Positions 7,931 to 16,432 are shown, numbered from the stretch's first letter. The stretch: 64,000 bases of DNA from an uncultured Neglectibacter sp. (GCA_937958185.1 CALFFN010000013.1:62001-126000), one strand, 5' to 3'. The notes: a model not told the origin generated them from the sequence alone. Program-made: numbers and translations.

Positions 7931-9406
7931 ATGGAGAATTTTAACGTCTATAAAGACATTCAGAACAGGACGGGCGGCGAGATATACATTGGCGTGGTCG
8001 GTCCTGTCAGAACGGGAAAATCCACCTTTATCAAGAAATTCATGGATACGGTGGTGATCCCCAATATTCCCGACGGCGGACAGCGCGACAGGGCGATCGA
8101 CGAACTGCCTCAGTCCTCAGCTGGCAGGACCATCATGACCACCGAGCCGAAATTTATCCCGGAGCAGGCGGTTTCCGTGCAGCTGGACGGCGACGCTTCC
8201 TTCAGCGTCCGTATGATAGACTGTGTGGGCTATATCGTTCCCAGCGCGATCGGCTACATAGAGGAGGACCAGCCCCGCATGGTGCGCACGCCCTGGTACG
8301 AGGAACCCATTCCTTTCAATATGGCGGCGGAGATCGGCACGAAAAAGGTCATTACAGAGCATTCCACCATCGGGCTTGTTATTACCACAGACGGCAGTAT
8401 CAGCGATATTCCCAGAGAGGAATACGAAGAATCGGAAGAACGTGTCATTGACGAGCTGAACCAGTGCGGGCGCCCCTATGTGGTGCTTCTGAACTGTGTT
8501 GACCCGGAAACCCCTCAGGCAAAGGAGCTTGCGAACCGGCTGTCCCAGAAATACGAAGTCCCCGTTCTCCCGGTGAACTGCGTGGATATTACGGAGCAGG
8601 ATATCAAGGGTGTGATCGCAAGCCTGTTGTATCAATTCCCCGTCAGGGAAATAGAATTGTCCATTCCTGGGTGGGTCACGTCCTTGGAATCCGATCACTG
8701 GCTGTTCGCCGGGCTGCTGGATACCGTCCGCAGCACCTGCAATATCAGCAGAATGCGGGAAGTCAGGGGCATGATGGACGGCATGAAGGAGTGCGAGTTC
8801 GTCAAGAACGTCAGCGTGGATTCCATTGATCTGGGCAGCGGCAGGGGAAAGGCGGAGCTGCTGCTGGACCAGTCCCTGTTCTATCGGATACTCAGCGAGA
8901 AAGCGGAGCTGGAAATCAAGAGCGAGTCGGAGCTGATGAGCCAGCTGATCGAAATGACAGCGATCCGCAAGCGCTTCAAAAAGCTTCAGCAGGCATATGA
9001 CGACGTATTGGAAACGGGTTATGGTATCGTCATGCCCGATGTGGAGGAACTGACGCTGGAGGAACCTCAGATTTTGAAGCAGAACGGCAAATACGGGATC
9101 CGCCTGAAAGCCACCGCCCCCTCCATCCACATGATGCGCACGCAGATCAATACAGAGATCACGCCCATTGTAGGCTCGGAGCAGCAGTCGGAAGAGCTGG
9201 TGCTGTACCTGCTCAAGGAATTTGAGGAAAACCCCGTAAAAATTTGGGAATCCAATATTTTCGGAAAATCCCTGCATTCACTGGTCAACGAGGGAATGCA
9301 CAACAAGCTGTACCGTATGCCACTTGACGCCAGGGAAAAGGTGCGGGAAACCATCGAGCGCATTATCAACGACGGCTGCAACGGGCTGCTGTGTATTATC
9401 CTGTGA
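7931..9406 (+). CDS. spoIVA: Stage IV sporulation protein A (SpoIVA), coat basement ATPase
   Basis: SpoIVA polymerises on the outer forespore membrane using ATP and forms the base of the spore coat. The protein has 491 residues, the usual length. The Walker A motif GPVRTGKST is at residues 24-32. The central region carries DRAIDELPQSSAG and EPKFIPEQAV, both typical of SpoIVA. The C terminus INDGCNGLLCIIL matches the conserved membrane-proximal end that contacts SpoVM. The stop overlaps the next start (TGATG). Confidence 0.97.
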   Translation: MENFNVYKDIQNRTGGEIYIGVVGPVRTGKSTFIKKFMDTVVIPNIPDGGQRDRAIDELPQSSAGRTIMTTEPKFIPEQAVSVQLDGDASFSVRMIDCVGYIVPSAIGYIEEDQPRMVRTPWYEEPIPFNMAAEIGTKKVITEHSTIGLVITTDGSISDIPREEYEESEERVIDELNQCGRPYVVLLNCVDPETPQAKELANRLSQKYEVPVLPVNCVDITEQDIKGVIASLLYQFPVREIELSIPGWVTSLESDHWLFAGLLDTVRSTCNISRMREVRGMMDGMKECEFVKNVSVDSIDLGSGRGKAELLLDQSLFYRILSEKAELEIKSESELMSQLIEMTAIRKRFKKLQQAYDDVLETGYGIVMPDVEELTLEEPQILKQNGKYGIRLKATAPSIHMMRTQINTEITPIVGSEQQSEELVLYLLKEFEENPVKIWESNIFGKSLHSLVNEGMHNKLYRMPLDAREKVRETIERIINDGCNGLLCIIL

Positions 9407-9759
9407 TGAGGGAGCCGAATGAATTTCAGGAAATTGAAAATCTGGGAGATACGGAGGAAGAGCTTGAGCCGTACCCCTATGAGGAACCTAAAAAGAGAGA
9501 AGGGGGCAGTATGCTGCCGCTGCTGCAAACTGCCCTGTGTGTTCTGGCGCTTCTTGCGCTGCTGATTTTGAAATTTGCGGATACGGAGACCTACGGCAAG
9601 GTGACGGACTGGTATAAAACCGAGGCTTCTCGGGAGATCGAGCTTCCAAAATGGAAAAGCGGCGGGGAAACGGTCTCCTCATTGCCCTCGGAGACTTCTT
9701 CGGAAGCGCCTGCCACGGTAGGCGTGAAAGACGAATCCCTGCAAAGGCTGTCATGCTGA
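9406..9759 (+). CDS. Single-TM protein coupled to spoIVA and an M50 protease
   Basis: A 117-residue protein; ATG at 9406 overlaps the spoIVA stop (a GTG at 9391 is in frame but further inside spoIVA). Residues 1-36 are acidic and cytosolic-like, one TM helix spans about 37-56, and the rest is a short, Ser/Glu-rich outer segment. Its stop overlaps the start of the M50 protease gene (ATGCTGA). In Bacillus the protease SpoIVFB is co-encoded with SpoIVFA, a TM protein with an M23 domain. This protein has the same position but no M23 domain, so an analogue role is only inference. Confidence 0.7.
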   Translation: MREPNEFQEIENLGDTEEELEPYPYEEPKKREGGSMLPLLQTALCVLALLALLILKFADTETYGKVTDWYKTEASREIELPKWKSGGETVSSLPSETSSEAPATVGVKDESLQRLSC

Positions 9760-10355
9760 CCGTTTCTTTTCGGGGCTGCTGCCTGCATTTTAAGTTTTCC
9801 TTTTTTGCGCTGCTTGCGTTTTGCTGCCTGTTTACGGGCGCCACAAGCAGCGCATTTCTCCTGCTTGCCGTCATTCTCCATGAATCCGCACATCTTTTGA
9901 CTATGATATTATTTGGTTCTCCGCCGAAAGCCGTTCAGTTTTCCGCGCTGGGCTGCCAAATCGTGCTCCCGGAAAAAAATCCGCTGAGCTATGGCAGGAG
10001 TGCGCTGGTTTCTCTGGCGGGACCCGCCTGCAATCTTCTTTGCTTTGGAATTATGGTGCTGTTTTCTCAGGGAAACCATATGTTTGCTGTTGTCAGCTTC
10101 ACTCTGGGAATGTTCCACTGCCTGCCCATAGAGCCGCTGGACGGCGGGCTGGCGCTCCGGGCGATTCTCAGCAGTGTTTTAGAGTCGGAAAAGGCGGAAA
10201 AGATCACGTTCTTCCTTTCCCTCATTCTGCTGTTCCCATTGTCCGTACTGGGTTTTTTGATCCTTCTGCGCACCCGCTACAATTTTTCTCTCCTGTTTTT
10301 AAGCTTATATCTTATGCTTTATCTGGTGCTGAAGCGGGAGGGACCGAGCTATTAG
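9753..10355 (+). CDS. SpoIVFB-like site-2 (M50) intramembrane metalloprotease
   Basis: A 200-residue polytopic membrane protein. The zinc motif HESAH (H43, E44, H47) lies in an early TM segment, and the third-ligand motif PLDGG (D130) in a later one, the hallmark of M50 site-2 proteases. SpoIVFB cleaves pro-sigma-K in the mother cell. Location after sipL-spoIVA supports the same job here, but sigK is not in the window. I chose ATG 9753 because it overlaps the preceding stop; upstream in-frame codons lie inside the previous gene. The C-terminal CBS domain of some homologues is absent. Confidence 0.85.
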   Translation: MLTVSFRGCCLHFKFSFFALLAFCCLFTGATSSAFLLLAVILHESAHLLTMILFGSPPKAVQFSALGCQIVLPEKNPLSYGRSALVSLAGPACNLLCFGIMVLFSQGNHMFAVVSFTLGMFHCLPIEPLDGGLALRAILSSVLESEKAEKITFFLSLILLFPLSVLGFLILLRTRYNFSLLFLSLYLMLYLVLKREGPSY

Positions 10356-10382
10356 GCATATTGCCAAAAGCCGAAAAGCAAG

Positions 10383-10502
10383 GTATAATAACCGTAAAGC
10401 GGTTATTATACGAATTTCAATTTGTCCCGCCCAGTTTGCGCCTTTGGCGCAACGGGCGATGGACACATTATACCAACGCGCCTGCGGCGCTTATGGTATA
10501 AT
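10383..10502 (+). repeat. Dispersed three-hairpin element, copy A
   Basis: 120 bp built of three consecutive inverted repeats: hairpin 1 (arms 10383-10394 and 10400-10411, perfect 12 bp), hairpin 2 (TTGCGCC 10436-10442 with GGCGCAA 10446-10452, inside a GCCC/GGGC clamp at 10429-10432 and 10454-10457), and hairpin 3 (ATTATACCA 10467-10475 with TGGTATAAT 10494-10502, enclosing a GCGCC/GGCGC stem). A second copy lies at 49118-49239 on the minus strand. It ends 60 bp before a B12-type radical SAM gene, and its last nine bases form an extended -10 box (TGGTATAAT) pointing at that gene. Confidence 0.85.
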
Positions 10503-10562
10503 AGCTGTAAGTAAAGGCGGCGCAAAAAGCTGCTCTTTCTCAAAAGAGAGGAAACCAGAACT

Positions 10563-12419
10563 ATGTATCCAAAAGAAGTTGAAAAACTGCTGCTCAAGGT
10601 GCAAAAGCCCGGGCGTTACGTGGGCGGGGAATTGAACTCCACCGTAAAAGACAGGGAAAAGGTAGACGTACGGTTTGCTTTCTGCTTTCCCGATACCTAC
10701 GAAATAGGCATGTCCCATCTCGGCATTAAAATCCTGTACGGCGCGATGAATGAGGTCCCCTATTTTTGGTGTGAGCGGGTGTTCGCGCCCTGGGTTGATA
10801 TGGAAGAAAAGATGAAGGAGGAGCATATCCCTCTATACGCTTTGGAAAGCGGAGACCCGGTAAAGGATTTCGACTTCATCGGTTTTACACTGCAATATGA
10901 GCTGAGCTATACCAATGTGCTGAATATGCTGAAGCTTGCCGGGATCCCGCTGAAAAGCGCCGACCGCCACGACCTGTTCAATCTGGTAGTGGGCGGCGGA
11001 CCATGCGTCTGCAATCCCGAGCCGCTGGCGGACTTTTTCGACCTGTTCTTTTTAGGGGACGGCGAGGAAGTGGATATTGAGGTGATGGAGCTGTACCGCC
11101 GCTGCAAGCGGGAAGGAAAGACCAAAGCGGAATTCCTGGAGCTTGCGGCGCAGATCGAGGGCGTGTATGTGCCGTCGCTGTACGACGTCGCTTACAATGA
11201 GGACGGTACGGTAAAGAGCTATACGCCCAAAAACGGCGCGCCAGCCACCGTGAAAAAGCGCGTGGTCAATGATATGGACAGCGCCTATTATCCCGATTCT
11301 TTTCCCGTACCCATGATAGACGTGGTGTTCAACCGCATTTCCGTAGAAGTGCTGCGGGGCTGTATTCGCGGCTGCCGGTTCTGTCAGGCAGGGTTCCTTT
11401 ACCGACCTTTCCGGGAGAAATCCATTGAAACCATCAACGCTCAATGCAAGGCTCTTTGCGATTCCACGGGCTACGATGAGATTTCCCTCGCGTCCCTCAG
11501 CACCAGCGACTACAGCAGGCTGAATGAGCTTCTTGACCGTCTGCATTTGTGGACAGAACAGGAAAAGGTCAGTATCTCACTGCCGTCTCTCCGGGTAGAC
11601 GGCTTTTCCCCGGAGCTGATGGAGCGCATCAATTCCGTGCGAAAAAGCGGGCTGACCTTCGCGCCGGAAGCGGGCTCTCAGCGAATGCGGGACGTTATCA
11701 ATAAAAATGTGACGGAGGAAGAACTGCTGCACACGGTGAACGTTGCGTTTACCGAAGGGTGGAACAGGATCAAGCTCTATTTCATGATCGGTCTGCCCAC
11801 CGAAACCATGGAGGACGTGCTGGCGATTTTGCAGCTGGGGCAGAAGGTGGTAGACGCCTTTTACGCCAACAAGGACAAGCCGAAAGGGAAGGCTGTGGAG
11901 GTCTCCCTCAGCGCCGCCGCATTTGTGCCCAAGCCTTTTACGCCGTTCCAGTGGTTCGGACAGGACACCATGGAAACGCTTCACGAAAAGCAGAAAGCAC
12001 TGAAAGGGAATATCTCCTCCCGCCGCTTGAGCGTCAGCTATCACGGCGCGCAGACAAGCTTTTTGGAAGCGGTTTTTGCCAGAGGAGACAGAAAGCTCTG
12101 CGCGGTGATGGAAAAGGCTGCGGAGCGTGGGTTCCATTTTGACGGCTGGGACGAATGCTTTGATTTTGACCAGTGGATGGAGATTTTTGCCACCTGCGGC
12201 ATCGACCCGGCGTTTTATGCCAACCGCCAGAGAAGCTTTGACGAGATTTTCCCCTGGGACCATCTGGATTACGGTATCCGCAAGGAATTTTTGCGGCAGG
12301 AATGTGAGCGAGCATACCGGGCGGAAACCACGCCCAACTGCCGGGAAAAATGCTCCAACTGCGGGGCAGCCTGCTATAAAGGAGGACTGTGCGTTGAAAA
12401 ACGTGAGAATTTGGTTTGA
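10563..12419 (+). CDS. B12-binding-type radical SAM protein, TIGR03960 family
   Basis: A 618-residue protein. The N-terminal half resembles a cobalamin-binding Rossmann domain (DTYEIGMSHLG, VGGGPCVCNPEP). The radical SAM core follows, with cluster motif CIRGCRFC (C267, C271, C274). A C-terminal Cys cluster (NCREKCSNCGAAC) may hold another metal site. The family is always next to a DUF2344 protein, as here (26-bp overlap). The exact substrate is not known to me. A repeat element with a promoter-like end lies upstream; no classical cobalamin riboswitch box was seen. Confidence 0.92.
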   Translation: MYPKEVEKLLLKVQKPGRYVGGELNSTVKDREKVDVRFAFCFPDTYEIGMSHLGIKILYGAMNEVPYFWCERVFAPWVDMEEKMKEEHIPLYALESGDPVKDFDFIGFTLQYELSYTNVLNMLKLAGIPLKSADRHDLFNLVVGGGPCVCNPEPLADFFDLFFLGDGEEVDIEVMELYRRCKREGKTKAEFLELAAQIEGVYVPSLYDVAYNEDGTVKSYTPKNGAPATVKKRVVNDMDSAYYPDSFPVPMIDVVFNRISVEVLRGCIRGCRFCQAGFLYRPFREKSIETINAQCKALCDSTGYDEISLASLSTSDYSRLNELLDRLHLWTEQEKVSISLPSLRVDGFSPELMERINSVRKSGLTFAPEAGSQRMRDVINKNVTEEELLHTVNVAFTEGWNRIKLYFMIGLPTETMEDVLAILQLGQKVVDAFYANKDKPKGKAVEVSLSAAAFVPKPFTPFQWFGQDTMETLHEKQKALKGNISSRRLSVSYHGAQTSFLEAVFARGDRKLCAVMEKAAERGFHFDGWDECFDFDQWMEIFATCGIDPAFYANRQRSFDEIFPWDHLDYGIRKEFLRQECERAYRAETTPNCREKCSNCGAACYKGGLCVEKRENLV

Positions 12420-13047
12420 GAAAAAAGGCGCAGCCCGATACATTTCCCATTTGGACCTGACCCATGCCATGAGCAGGGCTTTGAAGCTTTCCGGGCTGCC
12501 TGTCTGGTATACGGAAGGCTTTAACCCCCGCATTTATATGACGTACGCCATGCCCTTGTCCCTTGGGGTGCAGGGAGAGCACGAATGCATGGATATCCGT
12601 CTGACGGAAGACCGTGCGCTTTCCGATATCGTTTCCCGCTTAAATGAACGGCTTCCGGCAGATATCCGCGTTTTATCCGCCGCAGAGCCCTTGAAAAAAT
12701 TTGAGGAGATCGCTTTTGCCGACTACGACATTTTTCTGGAATCGGAAAGCAGCGCGGCATTGGAAGAAAAAATTCAAAACCTGTTAAAAAGGGAACAGCT
12801 TCTCGTTATGAAGCACGGGAAAAAGGGAGATAAGGAGCTGGACATCAAGCCGTATTTTAAAGCTTCTGAAATTTGCCGGATAAGCGCGGGCACTCTGCGC
12901 ATTTCCTTTCGGCTGCCCTGCAGTGCGTCCGGCTCTGTCAATCCAGCTTTGCTTTTAGACGCATTATTGAAGTATGACGGGGAAGAACCGACGGCTAAAA
13001 TCGTTCGCAAAAGGCTTCTGATACAGGATTTTTCAGATTTTCAGTAA
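12394..13047 (+). CDS. TIGR03936 / DUF2344 radical SAM-associated protein
   Basis: A 217-residue protein starting KNVRIWFEKKGAARYISHLD, the hallmark of the DUF2344 family found next to, or fused with, TIGR03960 radical SAM proteins. The start is TTG at 12394, chosen because a perfect GGAGGA SD sits seven bases upstream and it leads straight into the conserved N terminus. The gene overlaps the end of the radical SAM gene, which implies coupled translation and a shared RNA- or ribosome-related reaction (inference; rplS follows). Confidence 0.9.
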   Translation: MKNVRIWFEKKGAARYISHLDLTHAMSRALKLSGLPVWYTEGFNPRIYMTYAMPLSLGVQGEHECMDIRLTEDRALSDIVSRLNERLPADIRVLSAAEPLKKFEEIAFADYDIFLESESSAALEEKIQNLLKREQLLVMKHGKKGDKELDIKPYFKASEICRISAGTLRISFRLPCSASGSVNPALLLDALLKYDGEEPTAKIVRKRLLIQDFSDFQ

Positions 13048-13054
13048 AAAATTC

Positions 13055-13083
13055 TTGCTTTTTTTCAAACCCTGTGCTAAACT
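13055..13083 (+). promoter_or_regulatory. Sigma-A-like promoter of rplS
   Basis: TTGCTT (13055-13060), a 17-bp spacer and TAAACT (13078-13083), followed by TATAAG. It lies right after the DUF2344 stop and 145 bp before the rplS start, leaving a structured leader. Confidence 0.6.
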
Positions 13084-13100
13084 ATATAAGCATTTGAATT

Positions 13101-13186
13101 CCGCGGGGTTCCTTTCAGGCTTTCCCGCGGGGCTTGAAGCATGGCTCTGCTGTGTGTAGAGGCGGACAGTCCGCTGCCGGTTCCGG
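13101..13186 (+). promoter_or_regulatory. Structured 5' leader of rplS (possible L19 autoregulatory leader)
   Basis: Three hairpins lie in the untranslated leader: CCGCGGG with CCCGCGG (13101-13107 and 13124-13130), GCGGA with TCCGC (13162-13174) and GCCGG with CCGGC (13175-13186). L19 leaders that may bind the ribosomal protein are known from Firmicutes. Whether this one belongs to that family needs a covariance-model search; the hairpins themselves are clear. Confidence 0.45.
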
Positions 13187-13227
13187 CATGAATGTCTGAA
13201 TTTTATGAATTTTTGGAGGAATATCAA

Positions 13228-13572
13228 ATGGACGCGATCAAAACAATTTCTCAGGATTCCCTGAAAAGCGAGATTCCCCAGTTTTCTGTGGGCGACACCG
13301 TGAAGGTGGACGTAAACATTCGCGAAGGTGACAGAGAGAGGATCCAGCAGTTTGAAGGCACCGTTATTGCCCGCAAGGGCAGCGGCATCAGCGAGACCTT
13401 TACCGTGCGCCGCGTTTCCTATGGCGTCGGTGTGGAGAGAGTTTTCCCGCTGCATTCGCCCAATGTAAAAGCTGTTCAGGTCGTCCGTCAGGGTCGTGTA
13501 CGCCGGGCGAAGCTGTATTATCTGCGTGACCGCGTGGGCAAGGCTGCCAAGGTCAAGGAGCAGATTCGCTAA
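13228..13572 (+). CDS. rplS: 50S ribosomal protein L19
   Basis: 114 residues starting MDAIKTISQDSLK, with a GGAGGA SD upstream of ATG 13228. Conserved blocks include FSVGDTVKVDVNIREGDRER, FEGTVIARKG, TFTVRRVSYGVGVERVFPLH and RRAKLYYLRDRVGKAAKVKE. L19 sits at the 30S-50S interface. It has its own promoter, leader and terminator. In many Firmicutes rplS is followed, as here, by lepB, ylqF (rbgA) and rnhB. Confidence 0.98.
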   Translation: MDAIKTISQDSLKSEIPQFSVGDTVKVDVNIREGDRERIQQFEGTVIARKGSGISETFTVRRVSYGVGVERVFPLHSPNVKAVQVVRQGRVRRAKLYYLRDRVGKAAKVKEQIR

Positions 13573-13595
13573 ACAGCTACTATAACAACGCTTTT

Positions 13596-13620
13596 AAGGG
13601 ACATCTATTGTCCCTTTTTT
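13596..13620 (+). terminator. Rho-independent terminator after rplS
   Basis: An 8-bp perfect stem (AAGGGACA with TGTCCCTT), a 5-nt loop and a run of six T. It sits 24 bp after the rplS stop. Confidence 0.9.
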
Positions 13621-13659
13621 GCTATCATTTTTCGCTTTTGAGACAGACAGGAGATTTTC

Positions 13660-14244
13660 ATGGATATCCAGACCGCGCCGCAGGCTGCGCCTGAAGCAAA
13701 AAAGAAAAAGACCGTCCCCGAAATCGTACTGGAATGGGCAGAGGAGCTGGTCATTGCAGTTGTAATCATCGCGTTGGCTTTTACATTTTTGTTCCGTGTC
13801 ATTACCGTGACGGGAACATCTATGGTGCCTAATTACAACGATGGGGACCGTGTACTGGTGACCGGGCTTTCTTTCGGCTTACAGCAGGGAGATGTGGTAG
13901 TGATTACCAACGTATTGGAGGAGCCTATTATCAAGCGCGTCATTGCCACGGAAGGGCAGACCGTCGATTTTGACTACGACATGAAAAGCGTGGTGGTAGA
14001 CGGAAAGCCTGTAGATGAGACGAAATTCGGGCTGCAGAACGGGATCACCGACCTGCCATTTACTTCTTTTGAGCTTTTGGAATTCCCGCAAACTGTGCCG
14101 GAGGGCTGCATTTTTGTGTTGGGGGATAACCGGGCGGTTTCCGAGGACAGCAGATATCAGATCGTCGGTATGATAGACAGGCGAAATGTATTGGGAAAAG
14201 CGCTGTTTCATCTTTTTCCCTTTGGAGATTCCTCCGAGGGATAG
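13660..14244 (+). CDS. lepB: Type I signal peptidase (first of two)
   Basis: A 194-residue membrane-anchored Ser/Lys protease that removes Sec signal peptides. One N-terminal TM helix lies at about residues 26-48. The catalytic Ser54 is in GTSMVPNY and Lys92 in IIKRVIA; GDNRAVSEDSR is the box E motif. It is about 55-60% alike to the next gene by eye, so this is a tandem duplication. Start ATG 13660 follows a CAGGAG SD. Confidence 0.95.
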   Translation: MDIQTAPQAAPEAKKKKTVPEIVLEWAEELVIAVVIIALAFTFLFRVITVTGTSMVPNYNDGDRVLVTGLSFGLQQGDVVVITNVLEEPIIKRVIATEGQTVDFDYDMKSVVVDGKPVDETKFGLQNGITDLPFTSFELLEFPQTVPEGCIFVLGDNRAVSEDSRYQIVGMIDRRNVLGKALFHLFPFGDSSEG

Positions 14245-14274
14245 CAGCCGAGGAGAGAAAGGAAGGCTTTTTCA

Positions 14275-14907
14275 ATGGACGAGGAACAAAAACAGAGCAT
14301 AGTAGAAGAACAATCGGAGATCGCTGAAGAAATGCCGGGAGAAGCGGAGGAAAAAGAACTGCCTCTCAGCGAAAGGTTCCGCCGCTCTGTATTGGATTGG
14401 ACGGAAACGATCGTAATGGCAATCACCATTGTCACGCTGGCGTTTACCTTTCTTGGTCGTATCATCACGGTGGACGGTACTTCTATGGTGCCTACCTATC
14501 ATAACGGCGACCGTGTACTGGTCACAGAGCTTGCCGGAGAAGCCGAACAGGGGGACGTTGTAATCATCGTCAACACTCTGGACAAGCCAATTATCAAACG
14601 CGTCGTGGCAACCGGCGGGCAGGTAGTTGACTTTGACGAAAGTTTGGGCGAAGTGCTCATCAACGGCGTACCGCTCAAAGGGGAAGTCTTCGGCATTGAA
14701 AATGGCATTACGGAGCTGCCGCAATACGCCAATGTACTACAATTTCCCCAAACCGTGCCGGAGGGGTGCGTATTTGTGTTGGGCGATAACCGGGGAAATT
14801 CCACCGACAGCCGCTTTACCGACGTCGGCATGGTGGACCGGCGGAATATTTTAGGCAAAGTGGTGTTTAATCTGTACCCCTTCTCAAAGATAGGAATTGT
14901 GAAGTAA
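14275..14907 (+). CDS. lepB: Type I signal peptidase (second of two)
   Basis: A 210-residue paralogue of the preceding gene. It has an acidic ~30-residue N-terminal cytosolic extension (EEQKQSIVEEQSEIAEEM) that the first copy lacks, then one TM helix. Catalytic Ser70 is in GTSMVPTYHNGDRV and Lys108 in IIKRVVA; GDNRGNSTDSR is the box E motif. It lies 30 bp after the first copy, in the same operon as rbgA. Different preproteins or growth/sporulation stages may divide the work (inference). Confidence 0.95.
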   Translation: MDEEQKQSIVEEQSEIAEEMPGEAEEKELPLSERFRRSVLDWTETIVMAITIVTLAFTFLGRIITVDGTSMVPTYHNGDRVLVTELAGEAEQGDVVIIVNTLDKPIIKRVVATGGQVVDFDESLGEVLINGVPLKGEVFGIENGITELPQYANVLQFPQTVPEGCVFVLGDNRGNSTDSRFTDVGMVDRRNILGKVVFNLYPFSKIGIVK

Positions 14908-14930
14908 CCTGAAGAGAGAAAAGGAAACAA

Positions 14931-15818
14931 ATGAACGAGAGAAATTCTGAAGAAATCAATATCCAGTGGTTCCCCGGGCATATGGCGAAGACCCGCCGAA
15001 GGATCACAGAGGATTTGAAGCTGGTAGACGTGGTGGCGGAAATTCTGGACGCACGCATTCCAAAAAGCAGCTCCAACCCTGTGCTGCGGGACATTATCCA
15101 ATCTAAGCCCCGGGTAGTGCTGCTGAACAAGAGCGATATGGCAGACCCGGAGAAGACCTCTCTCTGGGTAAATTTTTATGGGAAAAGCAATTTGAAAGCC
15201 ATTCCGCTGGACTGCAAAACAGGGAAAGGAATCCCTGCTTTTTATTCCGGGATCCGTGAGGTTTTGCAGGAACGCATTGCCGCTTGGGAGAAAAAGGGCA
15301 TGACAGGCCGCCCGATCCGTATTATGGTGGTGGGGATACCCAATGTGGGAAAATCTTCGCTTATCAACCGTCTGGTCAAAGTAAAGGGTAAGGCGGAGGT
15401 GCAGGATAAGCCCGGCGTTACCAGGCAGAACCATTGGTTCACTGTGGGAAAGGGCTTCGAGCTGTTGGACACTCCCGGTGTGCTGTGGCCGAAATTTGAA
15501 GACCCCATCGTGGGAGAACATTTGGCTTTTACAGGCGCGGTAAAAGATGAAATTCTAGACAGGGAAGGGCTTGCCTGCCGGCTGCTGGAGCTTTTGATGA
15601 AGCTGTATCCCAATGCTGTAAATACCCGCTATAAGCTGGATGTCCGCCCGGAGGAGAATTTGCCGGGCTATGAAATTTTAGAGCGTGTTGGAAGGAAGCG
15701 TGGAATGCTGATTTCCGGCGGTGAAGTGGATACCGAACGGGCGGCGAATACCGTATTGGACGAATATCGTGGCGGGCTTTTGGGGCGGATCACTCTGGAA
15801 ACCCCCGAGGGGGGATAA
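14931..15818 (+). CDS. rbgA: Ribosome biogenesis GTPase RbgA (YlqF)
   Basis: A circularly permuted GTPase needed for late 50S assembly. It has 295 residues. The N terminus WFPGHMAKTRR is the family signature. G4 (LNKSD) precedes the P-loop GIPNVGKSS and G3 DTPG, showing the permuted order. The C-terminal helical domain contains YKLDVRPEENL. The start follows GAGAGAAAAGG. It ends 2 bp before rnhB, as in Bacillus. Confidence 0.96.
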   Translation: MNERNSEEINIQWFPGHMAKTRRRITEDLKLVDVVAEILDARIPKSSSNPVLRDIIQSKPRVVLLNKSDMADPEKTSLWVNFYGKSNLKAIPLDCKTGKGIPAFYSGIREVLQERIAAWEKKGMTGRPIRIMVVGIPNVGKSSLINRLVKVKGKAEVQDKPGVTRQNHWFTVGKGFELLDTPGVLWPKFEDPIVGEHLAFTGAVKDEILDREGLACRLLELLMKLYPNAVNTRYKLDVRPEENLPGYEILERVGRKRGMLISGGEVDTERAANTVLDEYRGGLLGRITLETPEGG

Positions 15819-15820
15819 AA

Positions 15821-16423
15821 ATGGACTGGTTTTCCTATGAACGAAAAGCCGCTGAAAAGGGCTTTTCCGCTGTTTGCGGCATTGACGAAGCCGGACGGGG
15901 TCCGCTGTTGGGTCCTGTATATGCTGCGGCTGTCATTTTGCCAATAGATTGTGAGATCGAGGGCTTGAACGACTCAAAAAAGGTTTCCGAAAAGAAGCGG
16001 GAGCGGCTTTTTGATGTGATCCGGGAAAAGGCGGTCGCTTATGGAATAGGCTCTGCCAGCGCGGCGGAAATCGACGAGATCAATATTTTGCAGGCGACTT
16101 TTTTGGCAATGAAACGCGCTGTAGAGGCAATGGCGGTTTCAGCGGATTGGGCGCTGGTGGACGGCAACAGAATGCCGCCCCTGTCTATCCCGGGAGAAAC
16201 AGTCGTTCATGGAGACGCCCGGTGCGCCAGCATCGCGGCAGCGTCTATTTTAGCCAAGGTCAGCCGTGACAGAGTGCTACGGGAACTGGATCTGCAATAT
16301 CCCCAGTACGGCTTTGCCAAGCATAAAGGGTACGGCACGAAAGCGCATTATGAGGCAATCAAGCAATTCGGAATTTTGCCGGAGCACCGAAAGACCTTTT
16401 TGAAAAATCTTTCGGAAAAGTGA
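15821..16423 (+). CDS. rnhB: Ribonuclease HII
   Basis: Cleaves the RNA strand of RNA-DNA hybrids and single misincorporated ribonucleotides. It has 200 residues. The catalytic GIDEAGRGPLLGPV provides the Asp-Glu pair, WALVDGN supplies the next Asp, and the conserved ASILAKVSRDR follows. The start follows immediately after rbgA, with GAGGGGG as SD inside its last codons. Common neighbour order ylqF-rnhB-yraN is kept. Confidence 0.96.
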   Translation: MDWFSYERKAAEKGFSAVCGIDEAGRGPLLGPVYAAAVILPIDCEIEGLNDSKKVSEKKRERLFDVIREKAVAYGIGSASAAEIDEINILQATFLAMKRAVEAMAVSADWALVDGNRMPPLSIPGETVVHGDARCASIAAASILAKVSRDRVLRELDLQYPQYGFAKHKGYGTKAHYEAIKQFGILPEHRKTFLKNLSEK

Positions 16424-16432
16424 GGGAGTTCG

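Noticed and set aside
10383..10562. Possible cobalamin or SAM riboswitch before the B12 radical SAM gene (and before metF)
   Set aside because: No B12 box or SAM-riboswitch core could be found; the hairpins match each other, not known aptamers.
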